A stretch of 64,000 bases of DNA from Isoetes taiwanensis (GCA_021234155.1 JAJEKV010000045.1:2133474-2197473); one strand, 5' to 3'; shown: positions 11,387 through 24,074, counted from the stretch's first letter. The notes: generated by a model not told the origin, from the letters alone. Translations and numbers: made by a program.

Positions 11387-12429
11387 CTAGCAAAAAGGCA
11401 CGCCAGAAGCTTTGTAAGGAAAGGAAAAGATGAGAGTTGTTTTCTAGATTTTATTTAGAGATAGGCATTCATCTATGGTCATGTTGTAACCGATGTGAAG
11501 TATAGAAGCTTCATAGGTGCTGATATATTATAACGCAAAGATCTTTTTGTCATATTGCAATTGTCATGGAACTACAACAATGTAACCGGGTCCTATAAAA
11601 CTACCGCAAAAATCATAGAGTAATGGAATGTGATGTGGGAGCCTTTGAATCGTAAGGCAACTCTAAGACAATACAAGAAAGTTGCATCCATTTCTAGAAT
11701 GCCTTAGATTAGTCAATGAATGAATTACATGCAACCATGATGGTATTGTGTATTTAGTGCAGGACATCTGTAGGATTCATGCACTTGAACCTACTATTCA
11801 ATGTGGATAGATCAATTAGGGACTTGTACAACGCCAAGTACCCCTAATTGCCCTTCTTCCATCCCAGCTTTGGTCTCGACAATGCCAAGACTAGTGCACA
11901 CAAAACATTACATTGTATCGATGGTGGATTAATTAATGTAAAGTGTTTTGAATGGTTTTACATGTTGAAGACTTTGTGACATCCCTCGTAAGGCTTTGGC
12001 AAGGTCAAAGTTGTTAGGTATTTAAGCTTAGTATCATTCAACTAGGCCTAGGTTTTTGTAAGGTCAAATTTGTTAGGCTTTCAAAGAGTTGGTGTCATTC
12101 AGCATGGAATAGGCAAAGTAGAGGAATATTACATATCTATATCAGTTTGTGAGTGCAATGGTTAAGAAAGAAAGAATATTAGACATTTTCCATATGGGCG
12201 CCCACATGTGTAGCCTACAAGGAGGCCAATGCGGTAACCCATCTTCCTCGGCAGTATGCATGTGGTTTTGCATTACAATACAAACCTTGGCTTGGATAGC
12301 CACGTAGCATTTGACCAGGTCCATTTCACGTAAACCTGACAACATGCTACGAAAATCGGGTGAGGATTATTTTAGACGTTCAAAAATGCATAAATCTCAT
12401 GGTATGATATTTCCATAATATCAGTGACA
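11387..12429. other. Intergenic, nothing recognised
   Basis: I find no sustained open frame, repeat or RNA signature here, only scattered short ORFs. Confidence 0.45.
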
Positions 12430-12555
12430 TGAGTGGGAAGACATGTGTGTTTTGTTTATATGTTTGTATTGCATTTGTGTGCATGATGTTTGCCCTCCAA
12501 TTTGGCACATGCCTTTGCGACCTACATCTCTTATGGTCAAGAGTGGCACCATTGT
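12430..12555 (+). repeat. Dispersed repeat, direct copy at 62.55 kb
   Basis: The text from TGTGTTTTGTTTATATGTTT through GAGTGGCACCATTGT is closely matched at about 62545-62665 in the same orientation. The family is unknown. Confidence 0.8.
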
Positions 12556-12714
12556 GTGTATATGTAGCATAATAACAGGGGGTTTTCTTTGTGTTTTTGT
12601 ACGCTTTTCACTAAGGTTTTCCTATGATTTCGTGATGTATTCAAATGGATGTACTAATGCGTACATCGAGAGTGCACCATTTCTGAGCCATTGATTTTAG
12701 CCTTTTTCTTTTCC

Positions 12715-12889
12715 AATGGTCAACAACCAATGGCTCACAACAAAAGCCCTTTTTTTGTGCGTGTGGTGCATAATGGTCAACAACCAATGGCTCACAACAA
12801 AAGCCCTCTTTTTGTGCGTGTGGTGCATAATAGTCAACAACCAATGGTTCACAACAAAAGCCCTATTTTTGTGTGTATGGTGCATAATG
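12715..12889. repeat. 57-bp minisatellite, three copies
   Basis: Units starting AATGGTCAACAACC begin at 12715, 12772 and 12829. The period of 57 is a multiple of three, so several frames on both strands stay open through the array; those ORFs should not be read as genes. Confidence 0.95.
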
Positions 12890-13584
12890 GGCACATAAAG
12901 GGCTTGACGGGCGCATGCAGTGCAGTTTCCCCGCTGGCAACACATTTCTTATCATAACTTTTGATCCAGAGCTCTGTTTGAGATGATTTTTATTGCATTG
13001 GAAAGCTCTCTCCGAGATCTTTTTGATAGTGTATGATATGGATATGTTTGGTTTAAATATCTATGCTAAAACAGTAAATTTTCGGCCGGGTTTGGTAGGT
13101 TTTTACATCCTACCAGCTGATTAATACAGGATTGCGCTATTGGATATTGTTTTATAGCTCATTTCGAATGAAGGTTGCAAAAAATTACCATGCATTTTTA
13201 GATTTTGAGGCAGTTATTAAGCAAATTCCAAGGCTTCTAGATCCTTGTGCTAACAAGCAGAAAAGTTTCCCACTTTGGTTTCTCACCACAAGAATCCATG
13301 GAGGCCAAAGGCTGCTGTTAAATTCCAGTTGAAAAATGTTTGTGTATGGGTGTTGCAAACTTTATGACTTTCAGAATAATGGGATCAATCCGCTCTATCT
13401 TTATGGTAACTTTTATTTATGTTCTATTTGTTTTATTGTGATGAAATTCAAAAGCTACAGGTGATGAAAGCCTCAAATGAATTCTAGTTTTTTTCTGGTT
13501 TGAATTCTAAATTTTTTGTCACACCGAGGGGGGAGGGGGACGTCCCTAAGGCCCCGAAGGGGCCAAAATTTTTTTTTTGCAACA
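12890..13584. other. Intergenic, nothing recognised apart from a small hairpin
   Basis: No supported gene. GGCCCCGAAGGGGCC near 13550-13564 is a perfect 6-bp-stem hairpin in a G/C-rich patch followed by a poly-T run. Confidence 0.45.
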
Positions 13585-13765
13585 CAAACCATTAACAACA
13601 CATAACAACCAACACATAACAACCATTGACATTAATAACCAACACATAACTACCATTGACACTAATTAACACAACCATTGGGTCCAACACATTTAAATTA
13701 AAATCCCCCTTAAACCCCCTTTGGTTTGGGTGCATATTCACACGGGGGGTGACGTAGGGCAGCGA
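13585..13765 (-). repeat. Dispersed repeat, inverted copy at 62.1 kb
   Basis: The CAACACATAACAACC-rich stretch plus the following CCCCTTTGGTTTGGGTG matches the reverse complement of about 62085-62275. The remaining sequence to 14100 is AT-rich with no gene. Confidence 0.8.
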
Positions 13766-14100
13766 GAGCCCTCATAATTATATTTTGCACGTACAAAAAT
13801 CAACACCATATAGTATTCCGCTTGAAATCTTATAGTATTTTGCGAATCTTGTTATACAGTATAACAAATTTTGTACTTGCATACCCCACAAACGAGGAAC
13901 TTTACACAAGGCCCCCAAAAATTAACTCGCATTCATAATCATGATGGAAACCAGTATAAGCACGGTTTTTAATACATGCAACTCGTAATGTCAATAAAAA
14001 CTAGATGATTCTCATGGTTTTGTAATATCACTACTAGTTTGATCGTAGTTTTTATACTAATTCTATGTCTTATACTAGTTGCTTAAAATTATTACTAGTT

Positions 14101-14124
14101 TAGGAGGTGATTTTTTTTTTTTTT
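14101..14124 (-). other. LINE 3' end: target duplication and poly-A tail
   Basis: TAGGAGGTGATTTTT at 14101-14115 runs into a 14-T tract at 14111-14124, which is the poly-A tail of a minus-strand LINE. The same 15 bases occur at 55108-55122, beyond the separated 5' part of the LINE. This is the expected target-site duplication. Confidence 0.75.
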
Positions 14125-15869
14125 GAAGAACTGCGTCAGCAATATATTAAAAGAATGATAATGTTACAAAGCAAGTGAGGAGGAAGGAGAACTGCCCCAA
14201 AGAGACAGTGATACCTCGACACTCCACAACAACTGCAACTCTACTGCTTACAAACTGGCCATCACCATCTACCACACCCAAGAAGTCCCGCCAAATGGAA
14301 AACTTCCGCTCTACTAATCCCGGGAACACCAAAAAGCTTTGAAATAGCTTGTACCTGAAGTCGAGGAATCGAGAGGCCGCAGCCAATCCCCCGAAGATCC
14401 ACAACCGCCGCCAAATCAACCACACCAACCAAGCCACGCGACAGATGCAGGCTTGTCGCCGCACGAGCATGGCCAAGCACCGTGGATATACATGAAGCAA
14501 AGAATTGTTGGCTATTCAATCTCACCAAACAGAGCCCCGACCCAATCCCAAGCAACCCGCAAGTGAGGGCATAAAACCGCATAAATGCTCCACAGGGCCT
14601 CACGATGAAGGCCACAACAAGGGCAAAGAGGGCTCACACCCGCCTAAACCGACTCACAAGGACATTCACCCCGAGCAAATGTGCACCACCCGCCATATGT
14701 ATAACCAACCTTCGGTGGGGGAAGTGAGCTCCATGTCCACGCCCAAACCGAAATATCGAAACCCGGAGCTGCAGAGACCACTTGCCCAAGGGGCGAGTGT
14801 CATGAATAGCCAACACCCTAACAAGACCGCACAAAACAAGAAGATACAACATCCGGATGAACCTTCCAAACCTCGCACCACCACATCACCCCTCGAGGGA
14901 CTATAGGTATGTGTAGCGGAATACTCCCGCCACTTGTTCCCGTGATAGCCCTGGCCACCGCCCTTCAGCGAAAGCGAGCTTCTCGAAGAACTCCCACGGG
15001 TTAGCCGACCATCCCAATACCAATCCTCCAAGGTGAGCAGCAGCAGCTCGCCTCCAACGGGCCTCAAGGCCCGAGCATGCATGCTGGCAGCCGGGCAAGT
15101 ACGCAGGGGTAGAGGAACCCACAAGAAAGGAGAAGAGTGGTGATAAACCGAGGCATAATCTAGCTGGAAGAGCACACGCACGTGATCCCAAGCCCGCAAC
15201 ACCCACGGGGTTCACCTTTATCACATGAGCATATGCCACCGCGTGCTTAAAGTGAGAAGAAACACCCCTATATAACGCACGCAAAAGTGTTGGAAAAACC
15301 CCTTCCGGGAAAAAAAAATACACTAGAATGTCGCGAAGAGGGGATTTAAACCCCTAGTATAATGCACTAAAAACGCCGAAAAAAACCCCTTCCATGCACT
15401 CACTAGGTTTATAACGGGTCTTCGTGGTGAATCCCCCATGGCAACACCCCCGCGAGAAAAAGGGGATGCATGTGGGAAAGGCCGGAGACCATACAACAAA
15501 GCCTGTGGCAACTCTACATGCATGCATTTACTTTTCCAAATGCCACACAATGGCGTAAGAGATTGCCACAATAGTGCACTGTGAGAAGATGCTCCATCCC
15601 CGCAATGCTCCAAATAAACTTAGAGACCAACACCTTACTATGCAAGTGCCAAATCCAATGGCTAAGCCCCCCATCCTCCCGGGCGAGACACTTCCACCAA
15701 GCCACTTTAACAACCGCCCCTTCATCATCCCCGCCCCCCACACAAAATTTCAACAATCTTATCCAAAGCCCGTGATCTTACCCTCGAGCTAACATCGCAG
15801 ATGTCAGATACACATGAGTGCTACAAAGCACCGACTTGGCAATAGTGATCCTACCGCCATGGACAACTT

Positions 15870-16740
15870 GCTACCCTTCCACCAATTGAGGTGTTTCGCA
15901 ACCCCCTAAAATCTCATCCCACACCCTCCCCATGGAAACATCCCCCCAAAGGGAATACCCAACAGCCTTAGTACACACATTACCCGAAGCACCTTCCAAG
16001 GGAATAGAGCCAAACAAGGGGAGGGGAGTCAATCGGGCCCATAATGCGGAGCATTTGCCCCAATTCAGAAGAATGCCTCGAGGCCAAGGAGAAAGTATCC
16101 AAAAACCCTTCACATTCCGCAAATTCCTCTCTTCGCCACCAAGAAGAGAAAAGTGTCATCGGGCGAACCGGTTAATAATCTGGCCGACTACCATCCCGCA
16201 TCCTAAGCCCATCCACCACCCCTCCCTCCACCGCAGCCCAAAAACAATCGGGACAAAGGCCTCCGCCACAATCAGAACAAAAATGGTGCCAAAGGGCACC
16301 CCCGACGCACCCTCTCCTCCTTAAGGAGAAAAGGCGGAGGGTTCACCCCGCACACCACTCAGAGTCTGCGGCCGACCTATGCAGCTTCATGATCGCTCTC
16401 AGAAGCGTGGACCACAGCCCAATGCTAACATCATGGCGCATAAGAACTCCCAACGGACACTATCATAAGCTTTGGCAAAGTCAAGTTTAAGATAGGCAAT
16501 GCCTTGACTGTTCTCCCGCCCAATAAAGGCCCTCTCATAAGCTGCAGCAACATTAGTCAAAATGTTCCTCCCAAGAACAAACCCTGCATCGCACCTTACT
16601 AATGGAAGAAGTCAACACCGGCTTCAACTTCTACCAGGGCTTTCGCAATAATCTTGTACACAGAGGACAACAAGGATATAGGCCTCCAATCATTAATATT
16701 AGAAGGCTGCTTAATCTTAGGAATCAAGGAAATGCATGCG
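15870..16740 (-). pseudogene. LINE reverse transcriptase domain, broken
   Basis: The minus strand encodes INDWRPISLLSSVYKIIAKA and then, in another frame, AYLKLDFAKAYDSVRWEFL. These are canonical LINE reverse transcriptase blocks (the WRPISL and LDF-KAYD motifs). The YADD region further along is not intact in any single frame. The domain would copy LINE RNA at the target site; here it is inactivated by frameshifts and stops. Confidence 0.8.
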
Positions 16741-17099
16741 TATTCAAGATCCTATCCATGTGAGAAGACCGCAGCAACTCAAGATACACCGATACATACG
16801 CACTCACCAGCCCCACCCCCAATAAGTCCGAAAGAACTCCAAAGGGGATGCCATCCAGCCTGTGACATTTATCCTTGGCCATGCACATACATGCCTCCGC
16901 TTAAATCCTCTCTCCGAGAGCTCCTCGCCCAAGCTCTCACGCTGGTGAGGTAAAATAGATGGCTTAACAGCCCCCAAAACAAGCTCCCCGCATCTCCCCG
17001 CCATAGGGAAGAGTGCGCCATGCGAAAAACCCCCGAAATGAGCATGCACATACCGCTCGAACTCAGGGCCGATCCTCCAAAGTCCGCCATCGTGCAAAG

Positions 17100-17957
17100 C
17101 AAGGGACGCCATAGATGCCGATATCGCCACGCTTCCTAGCTGCTCAAGAACACCGGACGAACTTGTATCCCCCTCCTTCAACCAAGTAAGGGCTGCCTTC
17201 ACACGCCTCATGCACTTTAACCTGCTCCAAAGCAACAATACGCCACAACACCGTGATTCTCCCTAATGCCATCGAAGGTCGCTACCAATCTTCTCCAACT
17301 CCTGATAAAGACTATGCAACTCCCCGCCCGCCGCCTCGACACGCCTTACCAAAGACCTTAGCAAAACGCTTCACCCGCCAACGCAATACCATACCGCATA
17401 TACCCTTCGAGATGAAAAGGTATCGCCACAACTCGCACCGGGCCGAAAATCGCATCGCCTTTGCCAAACGGAACCGTCCAGAAGGCCGAGAGGCAACCGC
17501 ACTCGACCGACAAAACCCGAGGGTAATGATCGTAAATGGAGGTAGATTGCATCGTTACTCGCGCAAAAGAGGGCACACCATCCACGCGCATGGGGAAGCA
17601 TAGCACCGGGTCATGTCTAGCATACCGCCACGTAACTCCCCCTATTACAATAGGTGAAAGACAAGTCCCTGTGGACCTCAAAACCAATCCTAACAAACAA
17701 CCATCGGGTCCCTCTCAAATCCCCTAGCCTTGGTGTGCAACCGAGCGATCTTCTACTGGCTCTACCATATTGAAATCCCCTAACAACAACCAAGCAACCT
17801 CGCGAACCCACCAAGGGCTTTCGCGAACTTATTCCCGGATCAGGGGTCTACAAAGCACTTCACTGAGAAGGCCGATTAGGGGCATAAACATTAACAATCC
17901 CCCACTCTTGCCCGCCTCCAACCACTTAATTATTGCCCAAAACCAAAGCCCTCACGC
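17100..17957 (-). pseudogene. LINE endonuclease domain, main part
   Basis: The minus strand carries EWGIVNVYAPN near 17890-17920 and a LLGDFNMVE-like block near 17750-17790, the typical endonuclease motifs of plant LINEs, in shifted frames. The 5' piece of this domain (SGGTLIAWKMDVQVTYSA) is found 37 kb away at 54906-55045. Joining the two pieces gives a plausible endonuclease order. Confidence 0.7.
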
Positions 17958-17975
17958 CAATTACAAAACCAAAGC
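17958..17975 (+). repeat. CACTA left terminal repeat, degenerate
   Basis: CAATTACAAAACCAAAGC sits where LINE sequence stops and subterminal repeats begin. It resembles CACTACAA with two changes. The exact boundary is inferred. Confidence 0.5.
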
Positions 17976-17984
17976 CCCGCGATA

Positions 17985-18483
17985 CGATTACCGCATCGCC
18001 CGCACGCCGCATCGCCGATGATCGACGCCGCATAGCCGATAAACGACGCCTATTTCGACGCTTGGAGCGCCGATATACGACGCTTATGCCGCTATACGCT
18101 GCCGCGAATCGCGGCTTTTTTGCTTAATTTACATGACGCCGTTTCAACGCCGCAGGCATTATCGCGGTCGCCACGCAAGACCGCCGCCAGAGGATCACGC
18201 CCGTCGCAACGGGCCGGGCGGCGGCGATGATTCTGCAACGCCGCTCAACGACGGTTTAAAGTACACGCCATCATGTCCGGCCCAAATATGCTGCTAAATA
18301 CAGAAGGGCCGACGCGGGCCGTCAGCAGGTGAAACGCCGCTCAACGACGCTGTCGGGCGTGGTCGCCACCGCCCGGCCGCTGGTCGTTTGGCCACGCCGG
18401 GCCCCGGCGCCATTTATAACGCCGCTCAACGACGCCGACGCGACGTATTGACGCCAGCAAACGCCGCTCAACGACGATTAAGG
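17985..18483 (+). repeat. CACTA left subterminal repeat cluster
   Basis: This is a CpG-rich block with at least four copies of AACGCCGCTCAACGACG (near 18237, 18330, 18418 and 18462) and variants such as GATAAACGACGCC and TATACGACGC. They are likely binding sites for the transposon's own DNA-binding protein and probable methylation targets. Confidence 0.8.
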
Positions 18484-19560
18484 AATTTTGATAAAAAAAT
18501 ATTTATTTAATATTATTCAATATGATTTAACCGACAGCTAATATTCATATGCAAAATTAACAAATATTTAATATAAATAATATTTAGTAATATTTATTAA
18601 TATTAATATTATCAATAATATTAATAGTATTAATAAATATTAAATATGAACAAAATAAATCGAGAATAAATATTTAAAAATTTAAAAATTCGAAAAATAG
18701 AAACAAATATTGATTAAATTATATTAATGGTAGATAAGCATTATTGTTTAATATGTAATTAAATGTTTAATAAATCTAAGAATAAAAAATAGAATCGAGC
18801 ATAAAATTAACATAACAAAAAATCACAAATAATAAGAACAAAGCATAAAAATTTAAATTGAATTCAATTAATATATTTCACAATGTAATTTGCACATTAC
18901 AAAATATATTAAGTCTTTAGTTGTTGCTCTCTTCTTCTTCTTCTTCATTGGCTTCGCCTTCATTTACCCGCATTATATTGTATCGCAACAATTAGTTCAT
19001 TGTAGTCACAAATAATTATCTAATGAATGATACACACTTCATCCCCTTTCACGCCAAGAATGCGACGCTGATGGTCGCATGATCGCTTTGTTTGAAGGCC
19101 CTTTCGCTCATCTTTAGCAAATTCGCACCAAAGAAATGACGCCTAGTGAGAATGAGCACCAAAACTAATGTTAGTGTTCAACTCGAAACCTACATTATAA
19201 ACCAAATTTATACTTACAAATAGCTTATCCAGTAAAGCCATAACCGCCAGATCTCCGCCTTTATTGGCACTATGGTCGCCACTTGCTTCTTGCATTGCAT
19301 TCGGCCCAAATACGCTTTGTTCTAGCTTCCCCTTTCTTTGATAATATGTTGGCCTTCAAACACTACAATGCAATACAAGGACTTAGTCCACATGGCATCA
19401 TCTAATTATACAACTCATGGGAGAGATGATGTACTTGAAATGCCTCATTAGTCAACTGATAGGGTCGTACACTTCCTCTATCTGGACTCCTCAGAAGCTT
19501 TGGCAAGAGCTTTCACCGCTTTTTCGATTACCTCAAAAAATATAAATAAAATATGAGTAC
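18484..19560. other. AT-rich internal region of the CACTA
   Basis: Base composition changes sharply from the G/C-rich subterminal block to AATATTAATA-type low-complexity sequence. No coding potential is seen. Confidence 0.6.
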
Positions 19561-19773
19561 AATGAGGTTATAATGAAGAACGAAAGAGCCTAATACCCGG
19601 TGGATTTAACATGTTTACCCCGCTTTGAACAAAGCTCCCTCCATGAGATCTCTCCCCGACTTGAGCTCTGGATATTCTCGCTTCTAAAATCTCCTTGATC
19701 CTCTCTTTTTCCCTCATCATAGGCTCCCCGAAGTTCCATTCACCCTTGTGGACGCTATGGCAAACGCTTATTT

Positions 19774-20073
19774 GTGACATTATTAGCCATCTTCCAAAAA
19801 TTGTCGCCATCCGCAAAGTCACCGTATGCGCAAGAACTTCTTGCTACTACACTCAACATACCACTAACATATGAATATGTGTTAGTGAACAAAAAGGGCA
19901 TAATTCAAGATGAACTCACTCATATTGAAAGAGATGCCTTCGTGGAGGTGGTGCGTGGTGCACGATCTTTAACAGAGCTTGAAGAGGAATTATGGCCCAC
20001 TCCGACGCGGGACGACGGCCGGGCCCTTCGTGGGGGTTCATTCTCCTCTCGCTCTGAACGGGCCCAAGATTGA
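19774..20073 (+). CDS. Unrecognised plus-strand ORF inside the CACTA
   Basis: A 99-codon frame with a stretch of ordinary protein-like composition (IIQDELTHIERDAFVEVVRG) lies opposite the transposase strand. I do not recognise it. It could be a captured gene fragment; no flanking splice sites are obvious. Confidence 0.25.
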   Translation: MTLLAIFQKLSPSAKSPYAQELLATTLNIPLTYEYVLVNKKGIIQDELTHIERDAFVEVVRGARSLTELEEELWPTPTRDDGRALRGGSFSSRSERAQD

Positions 20074-20456
20074 ATTCAAGGAGTGTATGAGCTATGACGG
20101 AGGGTCATGGGCTTTACCTCCGCCTACTTTGTTCAACAACACCCGGGCGCAATCTCCATTTCTCGCGGGCGACATCCCGAATTGCAAGGCATTCCACCTA
20201 TCTTCGTGGTTATCGCCTCGCTGATATCTCTGAGTTCCCCGCCTTCGCCTTCCCCGCCGATGCGAGGTCCTTTTTCCGCCTCTTCTTCTGGTGGTGATGA
20301 AAGAAGATCCGCCCATAACCACGACGACTTAACATTATGCATAGGAAAAGAAGGACGAAACCGCATTTACACGCTACATTTAAAAACATTAGAACGCTAA
20401 AAATAAATGGTTAACTTACATTTTATCCTAGAAAAAATCCATACCAAATCCACACA

Positions 20457-20735
20457 ATGGTGGAGGTGGCGGTGGTGGCGAAGCTAAACCCGAATCCACC
20501 AACTTCGCCTCTTAAAGGCCTTTGCAGTTTAGGGTCTGTCAAGAAGGGCTACCAAGCCACGCCGAGAAGTAAAGTTGTGAACAATAGATATGCCATCGCG
20601 GCCGCATCCCATGGTTGCCGGACATGTGCAAAAACTTGCAAGTTATTTATATGGAGTGCGATGAATAACATAGTAGGAAAGCAACAAATGTTAGCAACAT
20701 GGGAAGTTCATTACAAAACATTGGGATTTGAATAA
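20457..20735 (+). CDS. ORF with a possible GRF-like zinc-finger segment
   Basis: A 92-codon frame contains SHGCRTCAKTCKLFIWSA, which resembles the Cys-rich, Phe-x-Trp end of GRF zinc fingers often found in plant transposon proteins. The similarity is short and could be chance. Confidence 0.25.
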   Translation: MVEVAVVAKLNPNPPTSPLKGLCSLGSVKKGYQATPRSKVVNNRYAIAAASHGCRTCAKTCKLFIWSAMNNIVGKQQMLATWEVHYKTLGFE

Positions 20736-20822
20736 TTAAAAGTGTCTTTATATATTTGGTTATTAGACAATTAAAAAAATTTAATACTCTTAAACATGGC
20801 AAGATATACAATATTGTATTCA

Positions 20823-22428
20823 TTATTTGAGTTGTGACAACAACAATTTTGACATCTCCAAGGCATCCATGCACTTCATGTGTCGCCTTTGTCTCACAAA
20901 CCATGGTAGAAGATATTCCAACACTTTGTAAGGCTTCAACAACTTCGTAAGCTTTGGGTCGCGATGAGAATACGCCTTCAATGTAGGCACATCATTCTTG
21001 TTTTTGCTCCTCCAACTTGTCAAGACGCCGCTGGTACATATGGGTTGGATTAATCCATTGGGCATTGTTGTTATTATTAAACCACTCCATTCGTCGTGAT
21101 AGCTTGCACGAAATCCGTAAGCATCTCATAAATATATCCCAATGCATAGACATCATGAATTTCGTGGTCCCCATACACGATCATCATCCTTTGATTTCTC
21201 AAACACAGCTTCTCTAACCATGGATATTTTGCTTGTCCATCCCAAAGTAAGTACCGACACTTCAACAAGGGACGACGCCTTTTGGCGTAAAAATGAATTG
21301 CATTGTCCCAATCACCAATGGCCACCCACACATTTTGGTACTCATCATCAAAATGTAATTTGACTCTCTTGCAATTAAGCTTTGTGTGAGTGAAGTGGCC
21401 TTTGTGGATCTCAACGACACCTTCTCGCTAGGGCAAGAGCTATCTCTCGAACATACCGATATACAACTCGTGATTTTGCTCCTAAGTTCAGCCTATGTGT
21501 TTGTCGGGCTTTTCTTGGCGCCTAGCAATTGCATTTGACCATCTTCTAAAACGTGACAAGTTATTAGGTAAATAGTCAAACAAGTGTGCAAGTGTCTCTC
21601 CATTCATGAAAGGTAGAATCACCATTGGCCCTATGGTATCCCCACTAGAGCTAGCAACTTCATATGCAAGTCCAATGGATGTAGCCAAAGCAGATGCGGG
21701 CTTTGAAGCGTATGTATCTTTGAGCCATCTCATACGCCTCGCCTCTATCTTTGCCCTTGAAAACCCATCCACCGTATAGCTCATCATCTTGGAAGTGTTG
21801 TGTTCCGCTGATTTTGATTTGATACGCATGATGTGTTGGTTTCTCCTCAATAAGGCGATCACATCCACGGCCTCTACGCATGGGATCAACAAAGATTGAT
21901 GTGTTCATGTGATTCTCCAAAGAAAAGTGGGCTTGCTAGGCCCCCGCCCCACTAGAGCTTCCCCCCGATGCAAAGCATTTTAATTACCTCCAACCGACGC
22001 ATTGAGATCCGCAATGATGTTCTTGTGATCCAAACGCCGCTTTTTGAGGAATTCCATGAAGCTACCCATTCCTTGACACGAGCCTCGCATTGGGACTTTT
22101 AAGTCGCGACCAATGCTTCAAACATGTCTTCGGGCCTCATCCATGGGGTTTCCAATCATTGGCTTTACATGTGTGTCAAGGAGAGAAGTCAACATTTCTT
22201 CTTGACTCGCCATTTTTGTGCTAACTCAAATTGGCACTTCCTTTTCACATGTCCGACAAAATGGTCGACACGCTGACCAGGGCTTTGCATCTCCCTACGG
22301 ACTTTCGTAGCACATATCTCATTTATGACCATGCGCCTAATCTCACTAATCATTAGTGTCTTCACAAATGGGCCATACCTACAAAACCAATTTAGATTCA
22401 TTAATCTTGCTTTGTGACTTTTTTTCAA
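20823..22428 (-). pseudogene. Degraded minus-strand coding region of the CACTA, family unknown
   Basis: Several neighbouring minus-strand frames read as protein-like: 22428-22189 (basic), 21892-21488 (FSRAKIEARRMRWLKDTYAS), 21331-21077 (VWVAIGDWDNAIHFYAKRR) and 21174-20992. They share strand with the transposase and lie towards the transposon's other end, where CACTA elements often carry a second gene. No domain could be assigned. It may be a TNPA-like second gene or captured sequence. Confidence 0.35.
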
Positions 22429-22689
22429 CCTTCATTATGAATCTTTACCTACTTTCTTAAGAGTTAGTTTCCTTTAATTTTTTTTTTTTTAAAACCAACT
22501 ATTTAAATTTTTTCTTGCTCTTAACCACTCCACATCGTTGTTTTTTGACATCCCTAACATCTTTAAAAAAAACAACATTCTTAACTAGAAACCCGAAAAA
22601 TCAATAATGCAATTTTTTTTTCAAAAACCCCCGCCTTTGTCCAATCCCGTAAAGATTTCTATTTATTGATATATTAATAAAAAAAAAAA

Positions 22690-23030
22690 AACAAGAGTAG
22701 GTGAGCTTGGACCCTGAACACCTAGTCTTCCCACTCAAGGCGGAGCCGACCATGCCCTTGTCCAAGTCTCCCCAAATTTTTCTAAACTAAATACATTAAT
22801 CAATAAAATTTCAAGAGTAACGGTGAGCTTGGACCCTAACACCTAGTCTTCCCACTCAAGGCGGAGCCGACCATGCCCTTGTCCAAGTCTCCCCAATTTT
22901 TTTCTAAACTAAATACATTAATCAATAAAATTACAAGAGTAACTCAAGAGCTTGGACCCGAACACCTAGTCTTCCACTCAAGGCGGAGCCGACCATGCCC
23001 TTGTCCAAGTCTCCCCAAGTTTTTTTTTAA
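22690..23030. repeat. 122-bp tandem repeat, nearly three copies
   Basis: GAGCTTGGACCC recurs at about 22703, 22825 and 22948, followed by the shared block GTCTTCCCACTCAAGGCGGA (one base shorter in the third copy). A related two-copy block is found at 53342-53540 near the other end of the CACTA. Confidence 0.9.
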
Positions 23031-23345
23031 CCTAAATAAAACATTAAAATTTTATTATCCTACTCAAACTCAAATTATTACCTAGAATGTCTTCGAAATC
23101 AAAAAAATCGATTTCCAAGAGCTTAATGATTTTGTTATTATTGTACATGCAAAAAAATAAAGGCATTCAATAATTAGAAAACTTACATAAATAAAGAAAT
23201 AAATAAAAAAAAAAAAAAACAAAAAGACGATTCACATTGAAAAGATCATTGACATTAAAACTATTTACATTGTTAATTAAAAAGAACTATATATTGACAT
23301 GTAAAAAAAAAAAAAAAAAAAAAAAAGAAGAATAAAAAAGAAGGG

Positions 23346-23425
23346 GCCTCGCTTTTCAACGACGCCCCTTCTTGTAATAAAAATAGAGGAAGAATGGGCC
23401 TCGTCTTTCAACGACGTCCTTCTTC
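23346..23425. repeat. Two copies of a CAACGACG-containing block
   Basis: GGGCCTCG followed by TTTCAACGACG occurs twice about 50 bp apart, each followed by a CCTTCTT stretch. It contains the half-site of the CACTA subterminal motif. Confidence 0.6.
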
Positions 23426-23440
23426 CATGGAAAAAAAATA

Positions 23441-23640
23441 GAAGAGGAAGAAGAAGAAGAAGAAGAAGAAGAAGAAGAAGAAGAAGAAGAAGAAGAAGAA
23501 GAAGAAGAAGAAGAAGAAGAAGAAGAAGAAGAAGAAGAAGAAGAAGAAGAAGAAGAAGAAGAAGAAGAAGAAGAAGAAGAAGAAGAAGAAGAAGAAGAAG
23601 AAGAAGAAGAAGAAGAAGAAGGAAGAAGAAGAAGAGGAGA
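23441..23640. repeat. (GAA)n microsatellite, about 200 bp
   Basis: A nearly uninterrupted GAA/AAG trinucleotide run; its flanks up to 23770 remain purine-rich. Long runs of this kind can form triplex DNA. Confidence 0.98.
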
Positions 23641-24074
23641 AAGGAAGATTGAAAAGAGAATGAGAAAGAATGAGAAAGTGAAGAAGAAGAAGAAGAAATG
23701 AATAGAAGATTGGAAGAACTAAGATTAGAAGGAAGAAACCAATGATTGGAAGATCATTGGAAGAAGAAGGAGGAGGATTCGATTCATACTAATAAGAGGC
23801 TAAATGGATTGAAGAAAACAAGGATGGAAAGAAGAGGAGGATAGAAATGGGATGGATTGAAAACAAACAAGAAAAAAACAAGAAGCCCTAAATCTATCAA
23901 ACAACAAGCCTAATTCAAAAATAGAGTTGATTGATCCATTGAAATACCTTTGATGCTTGCTTGAAGCTTGAAAGGACCGCATAGGATGATCCGCGCCAAA
24001 AAATCGCCAATACCTAAAAAACGCCCCTCCACCGCTTAGAACCAAAACTAGGGCGGCGAAAAGAACCAAAAAAA

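Larger units (their letters stand above)
14111..17957 (-). mobile_element. LINE non-LTR retrotransposon, 3' portion
   Basis: A minus-strand, L1-type plant LINE. Reading the minus strand from 17957 downwards there is an endonuclease part (VNVYAPN near 17900, a GDFNM-like motif near 17780), then a linker (LKEGDTSS near 17190), reverse transcriptase, and a C-terminal region to the poly-A. Frames are broken in many places. The 5' start of the same endonuclease lies at 54906-55045, so this copy was split by the CACTA insertion. Confidence 0.8.

Noticed and set aside
14505-15202. ORFs of 130-180 codons on both strands
   Set aside because: They lie in the C-terminal region of the decayed LINE; the plus-strand frame is an antisense shadow.
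22690-23030. Regularly spaced repeats considered as a CRISPR-like array
   Set aside because: The spacing is 122 bp with repeats longer than the spacers and near-identical intervening DNA; this is a plant tandem repeat.
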